From: Gammaproteobacteria bacterium
Lineage (GTDB): Bacteria > Pseudomonadota > Gammaproteobacteria > DRLM01
Length of the DNA stretch: 12,849 bases
Reading direction: 5' to 3'
NCBI GenBank assembly: GCA_015490395.1
Contig: WFXX01000103.1
Location: 1-12,849, forward strand
A program made the translations under genes and the position numbers. Every line of letters begins with the position of its first letter. Within the stretch, counting starts at the first letter, position 1. The notes below the pieces were generated by a model, which searched no databases, was not told the origin of the DNA, and worked only from the letters and a program-made list of their open reading frames with translations. Below are positions 6,285-12,849 of this stretch, one piece after another.

Positions 6285-7688
6285 ATGCAGACGAAAGACA
6301 TTAACGAGCAGATCGCGTGGGCCAAGATCAACAAGGACGTGCTGCGCAGCATGGAGAACCCGCGCAGCGGCTATTGGATCGCCGTGGGTATCTGCGTGGC
6401 CATGGTCCTGGTGGCCATCCTGGCCGAGATCTACCAGTACAACGCCGGACTGGGGGTGGGGAACCTCAACTGGCCCCACATGTGGGACCTGTACATCGCC
6501 ACCTTCATCTTCTGGATCGGGATGAGCCACTCCGGGACCCTGCTCTCGGCCATCCTGCACATCGTGCACGCGGACTGGCGTAAGCCCATCTACCGCTTCG
6601 CCGAGGCGATGACCACCTTCTCGCTGATGACGGCGGCGCTGTTCCCGGTGCTCCACCTCGGCCGGGTCTGGAACATGTACTGGGTGCTGCCTTATGTCAG
6701 CGACCGGGGCCTGTGGCCCAACTTCCGCTCACCCCTGATCTGGGACGCCTTCGCCATCTTCACCTACCTGACCTCCTCGGCCCTGTTCCTCTATGTGGGG
6801 ATGATCCCGGACCTGGCCATCTGTCGCGACAACGCCCACGGCTGGCGGCGCAAGCTGTACACGGTGCTCTCCCTGGGGTGGGCGGGGACCGATCGGCAGT
6901 GGCGGCACTTCCGCAAGGCCTACCTGCTCATGGCCTGCTTCCTGATCCCCTTGGCGGTGTCCGTGCACTCCATCGTGTCCTCGGACTTCGCCATGTCCAT
7001 CATGCCGGGCTGGCACGTGACCACCTTCCCGCCGTACTTCGTGGCCGGGGCGCTGTACTCCGGGTGCGCAGCCATCATCACCCTCTTCGTGCTGCTGCGC
7101 TACTTCTTCCGCTTCGAGGAGTACATGACCATCCCCATCCTCGAGAAGACGGTGAAGCTGACCTTCGCCATCGCCATGGTCTGGAGCTATCTCTGGATCA
7201 TCGAGTTCTTGGCCGCGTGGTACGGGGGTCATAAGGCGGATGTGGAGATCCTGGTGAGCAAGTTCACCGGCCCGTACTCGCCCTTCTTCATCACCATGAT
7301 CTTCTGCGGCACGGTGCTGCCCTTCACGCTGGCCTTTGAGCGGCTGCGACGGCATCTGCCCACCATGTTCGTGGTCTCCCTGCTGTTCAACCTGGGGATG
7401 TGGCTGGAGCGGTGGATGATCGTCACGCCCACCTTGGCTCAGGCCTACCATCCCTTTGCCTGGAACGTGATGTGGCCCTCGGTGGTGCAGTGGGCCATCG
7501 TCTTCGGCAGCTTCGGCTGGTTCGGCTTGCTGTTCCTGGTGTTCGTGAAGATCTTCCCCTCGGTGTCCATGTACGAGGTGAAGGAGATGGTCTACCACCG
7601 GCGGCGGCACGTGGTGGAGGAGCTGGCCGTGAAGTATCACCGCCGCGCCGGGGATCCTCAGCCGGTGACGGACAATCCGGGCACCTGA
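6285..7688 (+). CDS. actC: NrfD/PsrC-type quinol-oxidising membrane subunit of alternative complex III
   Basis: Polytopic inner-membrane protein of 467 residues in the NrfD/PsrC superfamily, the expected quinol-oxidising subunit that docks on ActB2. I count ten hydrophobic helices, at roughly 31-53, 67-94, 106-126, 141-164, 201-224, 241-265, 280-304, 322-341, 350-370 and 391-412, the full ActC number. Polar residues within or next to helices (for example H89, H92, E107, H124, H218) are candidates for quinol or proton chemistry, but I cannot assign them individually. The C-terminal tail is basic (YHRRRHVVEE). The gene starts 48 bases after actB2 with only a modest purine-rich stretch (AGGGCGG) upstream, and is followed 15 bases later by actD. 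The length and helix count match ActC rather than the shorter PsrC. Confidence 0.92.
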   Translation: MQTKDINEQIAWAKINKDVLRSMENPRSGYWIAVGICVAMVLVAILAEIYQYNAGLGVGNLNWPHMWDLYIATFIFWIGMSHSGTLLSAILHIVHADWRKPIYRFAEAMTTFSLMTAALFPVLHLGRVWNMYWVLPYVSDRGLWPNFRSPLIWDAFAIFTYLTSSALFLYVGMIPDLAICRDNAHGWRRKLYTVLSLGWAGTDRQWRHFRKAYLLMACFLIPLAVSVHSIVSSDFAMSIMPGWHVTTFPPYFVAGALYSGCAAIITLFVLLRYFFRFEEYMTIPILEKTVKLTFAIAMVWSYLWIIEFLAAWYGGHKADVEILVSKFTGPYSPFFITMIFCGTVLPFTLAFERLRRHLPTMFVVSLLFNLGMWLERWMIVTPTLAQAYHPFAWNVMWPSVVQWAIVFGSFGWFGLLFLVFVKIFPSVSMYEVKEMVYHRRRHVVEELAVKYHRRAGDPQPVTDNPGT

Positions 7689-7703
7689 CGGGAGGAGCTG
7701 CAG

Positions 7704-8231
7704 ATGACAAGGCGTATCGTGCTTGGGCTGTTCAAGGACTTCGATCAGGCCTTTGCGGCCATCGCGGAGATCCGTGAGCACAAGGTTCCCGGGGTGTCCG
7801 TGGACGATGTCATCCTCAAGTCGCCCATCGAGCACCCGGAGGTGGAGGAGGTGCTGGGTGAGCGGCCGGCACACGTGCCCAAGTTCACCCTGGCAGGCGC
7901 CATCTTCGGGATGACCTTCGGCTTCCTGTTCCTGGCCTCGGCCCAGGCTACCTTCCTGGTCCAGCCCCAGGGTGGCAAGCCGGTGGTGCCGCTGCCTAGC
8001 AACTTCGTGCTCACCTACGAGATGCTGATCCTCTTCGGGGTGCTGTTCACCCTGGTCAGCTTCATCGTGGGGGCGGGGCTGTTCCGCAGGCGTCCGCCGC
8101 TTTACAGCGAGATGATCAGCCTGGATCAGGTGGGCGTGATGCTGGAGGTGGAGGAGGAGCAGGCGGAGGCCCTCAAGGAGCTGTTCCGACGGCACAAGGT
8201 GGTGGAGATCCGGGAAGAGGCGGTGCGATGA
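7704..8231 (+). CDS. actD: ActD-type DUF3341 membrane subunit of alternative complex III
   Basis: DUF3341 protein of 175 residues. An N-terminal soluble domain (about 1-58, starting RIVLGLFKDFDQA) precedes two transmembrane helices at about 61-82 and 101-127. A charged C-terminal region rich in glutamate follows (EVEEEQAEALKEL). This is the standard ActD architecture: a structural subunit packed against ActC, with no cofactor motif. GGGAGGAG ends about seven bases before the ATG and is one of the strongest ribosome binding sites in the operon. The stop overlaps the actE start in ATGA (8228-8231), so the two are probably translationally coupled. DUF3341 genes are rarely found outside Act-type operons, which makes this a strong marker for the whole cluster. 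Confidence 0.92.
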   Translation: MTRRIVLGLFKDFDQAFAAIAEIREHKVPGVSVDDVILKSPIEHPEVEEVLGERPAHVPKFTLAGAIFGMTFGFLFLASAQATFLVQPQGGKPVVPLPSNFVLTYEMLILFGVLFTLVSFIVGAGLFRRRPPLYSEMISLDQVGVMLEVEEEQAEALKELFRRHKVVEIREEAVR

Positions 8232-8821
8232 GGATGTGGAGCGAGCTACGGCGCCGTGCGGCACTGGCTGGGGCCCTGACCTTGTCTCTCCCGGGTCTGG
8301 CCCAGGCGTGGCCCTGGTCTCAGGACATGATGAACCAGCCCAGCATCAAGCCCCAGGAAGGCGTGATGCGGCCTTTCCCGAAACGGTCGGTCCCCGTGGA
8401 GGGTTTCCCCACCCAGGTGCGCAGCCGGGAGGAGACGAAGGACTTGGCCAACCCCGTCCCCCCTACCCCTGAATCCATCGCGACGGGGCGGGTACTGTTT
8501 CGCATCTACTGCGCCGCGTGCCACGGCATGACGGGGGGAGCCGACACGCCGGTCACCGGCAAGATCGGGGCCATCTCCCTGGTGGACGACTACGTGCAGA
8601 AGCAGCTCACCGAAGGCTGGATCTGGGGCACCATCACCTTCGGCAGCTACGTCATGCCCGCCTACGGGGCACCCGGGTTGCGCCCGGACGGCCGGGGGTC
8701 CAACGATCTGACCCCGGAGGAGCGCTGGCACGTGGTCAACTATATCAAGCATCAGCTGGTGAGGGACCACGAGCAGGCGGCGCAGACGCGCACCGCGGCG
8801 GCCGGCGGCACCGAGCACTGA
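8228..8821 (+). CDS. actE: Monoheme cytochrome c subunit of alternative complex III
   Basis: Periplasmic monoheme cytochrome c of 197 residues. A Sec signal peptide covers about residues 1-27, with likely cleavage after LAQA (27). A segment typical of ActE follows (MMNQPSIKPQEG, 34-45). The single heme motif is CAACH (C95, C98, H99), and Met143 in YVMPAYG is the likely sixth ligand. The final WHVVNYIKHQL helix is typical of class I cytochromes. The protein would take electrons from ActA or pass them to the soluble acceptor. The signal has no lipobox cysteine, whereas ActE of at least some characterised complexes is, as I recall, a lipoprotein; here membrane attachment would depend on the complex. 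The ATG at 8228 overlaps the actD stop; the ATG at 8234 is a possible alternative start. It is 15 bases before actF. Confidence 0.9.
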   Translation: MRMWSELRRRAALAGALTLSLPGLAQAWPWSQDMMNQPSIKPQEGVMRPFPKRSVPVEGFPTQVRSREETKDLANPVPPTPESIATGRVLFRIYCAACHGMTGGADTPVTGKIGAISLVDDYVQKQLTEGWIWGTITFGSYVMPAYGAPGLRPDGRGSNDLTPEERWHVVNYIKHQLVRDHEQAAQTRTAAAGGTEH

Positions 8822-8836
8822 GCGCGAGGGGGAGCC

Positions 8837-9886
8837 ATGGAGCACTTCGGGACCTGGTCCATCCTGACCACCAACTTCCTGTTTGTCCTTTATCTGGCGT
8901 TGGGGGGGATCATCTTCTCCTCCTTGCTGCACCTGGTGAACGGCAAGTGGCGCTTCCAAGTCCGTGACTTGGCCTGTGCCTTCTCGGCACTGTTCCCGGT
9001 GGCTGGGGTCCTGCTGCTCATCCTGTTGGCCAATGGGGAGAGCACCTTCACCTGGGTGGGACACGAGGAGCCGGCCCATGGATCCGGCGGGCACGGCGGC
9101 CTCAACGCCTGGCACAGCTATGGGTTCCTGGTGGCACGGCAGGTGGCCGGCTTCCTGCTGGTGTGGTGGCTATGCCGCCTGTTCGTCAAGTATCAGGCCC
9201 TAGCTGCCGAGCCGGAGGCGAGCGACGCGGTGCGGTGGCGCTTCCGGAACATCGCCCTGCTCATCCCCTTCGCCTATGTGATCTACGGCACGCTGGTGGC
9301 GTGGGATTTTGAGATGACCCAGGTGCCGGGTTGGCACAGCGCCAGCTACGGGGCGTACTTCTTCCAGAGCAACTTCCACATGTTCCTGGGCTTCTTCACC
9401 GTGGTGCTCTATCTCTTGCACCGCTCCGGGAAGCTGGCCAAGGGGGTGGAGCCTTACGTCTTCAACTATCTGGCCCAGTTCATGCTGGCCATGACCATCC
9501 TCTGGACTTATCTCTACTTCACGCAGTACCTGATCATGTGGTACGGGCGGCTGCCCTGGGACATCATCCGCTACAACAACATGATGTACGAGGGCCTGGG
9601 GGGCTTGTGGTGGACCTTCCTGACGCTCAAGTTCATCATCCCCTTCACCACCTTGGCCATCACGCCCAACCGGCACAACCCGCCGCTGATCGCCTTGGTG
9701 GGGGCCAGCATCGTGGTAGGGACCTGGATCGAGCGTTACACCTGGGTCGTTGGGTCCACCGATCCGGAGCACTATCACTATCCCTTCACCTCTTTCCTGG
9801 ATCTGGTCTACTTCGCGGCGGTGGCTGGGGTCGTCTGGTATGTGGCCAAGCGGGCCCTGGAGCGCCAGGGGCTGATCAGAACCTGA
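8837..9886 (+). CDS. actF: ActF-like second NrfD-family membrane subunit of alternative complex III
   Basis: Polytopic membrane protein of 349 residues, in the place and family of ActF, the paralogue of ActC that is thought to contribute to proton or quinone handling. I see nine hydrophobic helices, at about 9-33, 41-64, 93-118, 137-157, 171-195, 207-231, 240-265, 272-296 and 318-340. Conserved-looking features include WIERYTWVVGS near 287-297 and a histidine-rich loop at 76-86. It is over 100 residues shorter than ActC here and appears shorter than the ten-helix ActF described elsewhere; the gene has a clean start with GAGGGGGAG two bases upstream and no sign of a frameshift. It is the last gene of the operon, followed by a G/C hairpin. 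Family membership is clear; the exact one-to-one match to ActF is slightly less certain. Confidence 0.85.
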   Translation: MEHFGTWSILTTNFLFVLYLALGGIIFSSLLHLVNGKWRFQVRDLACAFSALFPVAGVLLLILLANGESTFTWVGHEEPAHGSGGHGGLNAWHSYGFLVARQVAGFLLVWWLCRLFVKYQALAAEPEASDAVRWRFRNIALLIPFAYVIYGTLVAWDFEMTQVPGWHSASYGAYFFQSNFHMFLGFFTVVLYLLHRSGKLAKGVEPYVFNYLAQFMLAMTILWTYLYFTQYLIMWYGRLPWDIIRYNNMMYEGLGGLWWTFLTLKFIIPFTTLAITPNRHNPPLIALVGASIVVGTWIERYTWVVGSTDPEHYHYPFTSFLDLVYFAAVAGVVWYVAKRALERQGLIRT

Positions 9887-9914
9887 GCCCGCGCAAGGGG
9901 GCGTCGGTTGGTTG

Positions 9915-9942
9915 GGGGGGCGGCCGGCCCCCCTTCCCTTCT
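9915..9942 (+). terminator. Probable terminator at the end of the act operon
   Basis: A perfect 7-bp stem, GGGGGGC (9915-9921) and GCCCCCC (9927-9933), closes on the loop GGCCG and is followed by the pyrimidine tract TTCCCTTCT. It lies 28 bases after the actF stop. The T tract is interrupted by C, so it may work only partly as a rho-independent terminator. Confidence 0.5.
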
Positions 9943-9962
9943 GGGCTACCGCCCGAATGGGT

Positions 9963-9968
9963 TAAGAT
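9963..9968 (+). promoter_or_regulatory. Possible -10 element for the rpe-gph-trpE operon
   Basis: TAAGAT matches the sigma70 -10 consensus at four of six positions and lies after the act terminator, about 55 bases before rpe. No good -35 hexamer is visible at 16-18 bases upstream (the best is around TTCTGG, poor), so this is tentative. A promoter is expected here because the preceding hairpin should end act transcription. Confidence 0.3.
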
Positions 9969-10023
9969 GCGCACTCCACCTCGGCGGCGCCCGAGCGGCG
10001 TAGGCAGCGGGAGAGTTTAAGGC

Positions 10024-10707
10024 ATGGCAGAGTACCTGATCGCGCCCTCCATCCTCTCGGCGGACTTCGCCCGCTTGGGGGAGGAGGTGGAGGCGGTGCT
10101 GGCTGCTGGGGCCGACATCGTCCACTTCGACGTGATGGACAATCACTACGTGCCCAACCTGACCATCGGGCCGCTGGTGTGCGAGGCCCTGCGTCGGCAC
10201 GGGATCACCGCGCCCATCGACGTGCACCTGATGGTCAAGCCCGTGGACCGCATCATCCCGGACTTCGCCAAGGCAGGAGCGACCTACATCACCTTCCACC
10301 CGGAGGCCTCGGAGCATATCGACCGTAGCCTCCAGCTCATCCGCGACTGCGGCTGCAAGGCCGGGCTGGTGTTCAATCCGGCTACGCCCCTGGATTACCT
10401 GGAATACGTGCTGGACAAGGTGGACATGGTGCTCATCATGTCCGTCAACCCAGGCTTCGGCGGCCAGCGATTCATCCCCTCGGCGTTGCGCAAGCTCCGC
10501 GAGGCGCGCAAGATCATCGACCGGAGCGGCCTGGACATTCGCCTAGAGATCGATGGCGGGGTGAAGGTGGACAACATCCGCCAGATCGCCGAGGCGGGGG
10601 CGGACACCTTCGTGGCTGGCTCGGCCATCTTCGGCGCTGAGGACTACGGGGCGGTGATTCGGGCCATGCGCGAGGAGCTGGCCGCTGCCCGTCCAGCGGC
10701 CTCGTGA
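10024..10707 (+). CDS. rpe: Ribulose-phosphate 3-epimerase
   Basis: Cytosolic TIM-barrel enzyme that interconverts ribulose 5-phosphate and xylulose 5-phosphate in the pentose phosphate pathway and, in autotrophs, the Calvin cycle. The 227 residues match the usual length. Family motifs are complete: APSILSADF at 7-15 with Ser9; HFDVMDNHYVPN with metal ligands His34 and Asp36; DVHLMV with His68; the phosphate-binding MSVNPGFGGQ at 139-148; and EIDGGV with Asp177. The start at 10024 has GGGAG about ten bases upstream. It overlaps gph by four bases (GTGA), so the two are co-translated. The rpe-gph-trpE order is common in gammaproteobacteria and marks the return to housekeeping DNA after the act operon. 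Confidence 0.97.
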   Translation: MAEYLIAPSILSADFARLGEEVEAVLAAGADIVHFDVMDNHYVPNLTIGPLVCEALRRHGITAPIDVHLMVKPVDRIIPDFAKAGATYITFHPEASEHIDRSLQLIRDCGCKAGLVFNPATPLDYLEYVLDKVDMVLIMSVNPGFGGQRFIPSALRKLREARKIIDRSGLDIRLEIDGGVKVDNIRQIAEAGADTFVAGSAIFGAEDYGAVIRAMREELAAARPAAS

Positions 10708-11438
10708 GAGACAACACCTTGAAGCATCGGAGTTCCTTTCCTATTCCGCAGCCGCCCGAGCTGGTGCTCCTGGACTTGGACGGCACCCTGGTGGACAGCG
10801 TGCCGGATCTGGCCGACTGCGTGAACGCGGCCCTGGAGGCCGTGGGCCTGCCCCCGCGTGCCGAGCACGAGGTGCGCCTTTGGGTGGGCAATGGGGTGGT
10901 GCGCTTGGTGCACCGCGCCCTCACGGGGGAGATGGAGGGCGAGGCCGAGGAGGGGCTCTTCCGTCGGGCCCTGGAACGCTTCCAGGCCTGCTACCGGGAG
11001 CGCTACGCCTCCCGCAGCCGGCCCTTCCCGGGGGTGCCCGAGGGCCTGGCCGCGCTGCGGGCCGCGGGGATCCCCCTGGGCTGCGTGACCAACAAGCCGG
11101 GGGCCTTCACCCGGCCCCTGCTGGAGGCCCTGGGCCTGGCCCCCTTCCTGGAGGTGGTGGTGGCCGGGGGCGAGACCCGGCACCAGAAGCCCCACCCCGA
11201 GCCCCTGCTGGAGGCGGCTCGGCGGGCCGGTGCGCGGCCAGAGCACACCTTGCTGGTGGGGGACTCGGTGAACGACGTGCGCGCCGCCCGGGCGGCGGGG
11301 ATGCCCGTGGTGGCCGTGAGCTACGGCTACAACCACGGCCGGGATATCCGGGAGGCCGCCCCCGATGCAGTCCTGGACAGCCTGGCCCAGCTGCCGGCCC
11401 TCCTGGGCTTACCGTCGGCCGAGGCCGCCGGCGGCTGA
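10704..11438 (+). CDS. gph: Phosphoglycolate phosphatase (HAD superfamily)
   Basis: HAD-family phosphatase that removes phosphate from 2-phosphoglycolate, a product of DNA end repair and of Rubisco oxygenation. The 244-residue protein has all four HAD motifs: I, LLDLDGTLVDS with nucleophile Asp24 and Asp26; II, Thr129 in VTNKP; III, Lys162 in HQKPHP; IV, GDSVND with Asp187 and Asp191. The helical cap lies between motifs I and II (about 30-110), as in Gph. The GTG start at 10704 overlaps the rpe stop and has no clear Shine-Dalgarno sequence; an in-frame TTG at 10719 is a weak alternative, so the first residues are uncertain. Phosphoglycolate is the likely substrate from the rpe-gph-trpE context; other small sugar-phosphate substrates cannot be excluded by sequence alone. 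Confidence 0.93.
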   Translation: MRDNTLKHRSSFPIPQPPELVLLDLDGTLVDSVPDLADCVNAALEAVGLPPRAEHEVRLWVGNGVVRLVHRALTGEMEGEAEEGLFRRALERFQACYRERYASRSRPFPGVPEGLAALRAAGIPLGCVTNKPGAFTRPLLEALGLAPFLEVVVAGGETRHQKPHPEPLLEAARRAGARPEHTLLVGDSVNDVRAARAAGMPVVAVSYGYNHGRDIREAAPDAVLDSLAQLPALLGLPSAEAAGG

Positions 11439-11443
11439 GGTCC

Positions 11444-12849
<1,406 letters not shown>

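Noticed and set aside
2391..9886. Reading the operon as polysulfide, tetrathionate or sulfite (Soe) oxidoreductase
   Set aside because: Those enzymes have a molybdoprotein, a Fe-S protein and one membrane protein; they do not come with a pentaheme cytochrome, DUF3341, a monoheme cytochrome and a second NrfD protein. The 3Fe-4S-type motif in the Fe-S subunit also fits the Act family.

Overview
The window looks like chromosomal DNA from a GC-rich proteobacterium, most likely a gammaproteobacterium. The reasons are a visibly very G+C-rich sequence (I estimate the mid to upper 60s percent, not computed), third codon positions almost always G or C, and housekeeping neighbours (HtrA/AlgW-type protease with a Nif3-like protein; rpe-gph-trpE) that sit in these orders in many beta- and gammaproteobacteria. 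I see no mobile element, CRISPR array, tRNA or rRNA.

Layout. Positions 1-1000 (minus strand) hold most of an inner-membrane-anchored HtrA-family serine protease, cut by the window edge in its PDZ domain. Divergent from it, 1141-1890 encodes a Nif3/YbgI-type dinuclear-metal protein. A 500-base gene-free stretch follows (1891-2390). It carries a possible terminator, a good sigma70-type promoter (TTGACA, 18-base spacer, TAGGAT) and a leader of about 370 bases with short hairpins and direct repeats.

The core is a seven-gene operon at 2391-9886: pentaheme cytochrome c, Tat-exported molybdopterin-fold protein, four-cluster ferredoxin-like protein, NrfD-type ten-helix membrane protein, DUF3341 membrane protein, monoheme cytochrome c, and a second NrfD-like membrane protein. 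This is the ActA-B1-B2-C-D-E-F set of alternative complex III, a quinol:cytochrome c (or other periplasmic acceptor) oxidoreductase that does the job of cytochrome bc1 without being related to it. In the expected mechanism, quinol is oxidised in ActC (and perhaps ActF). Electrons pass through the Fe-S clusters of ActB2 to the hemes of ActA and ActE, then to a soluble carrier or oxidase not encoded here. A G/C hairpin after actF probably ends the operon.

The last part, 10024-12849, is a separate housekeeping operon: ribulose-phosphate 3-epimerase, phosphoglycolate phosphatase and anthranilate synthase component I (incomplete at the right edge).

The main points of interest are these. The large ActB protein, a B1-B2 fusion in the well-studied complexes, is two overlapping genes here. 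The B1 part keeps a complete CX2CX3CX27C Fe-S motif that, as I recall, the canonical B1 domain has lost. The operon also sits beside the htrA-nif3 pair, where many relatives carry petABC (cytochrome bc1), which suggests a functional replacement in place.
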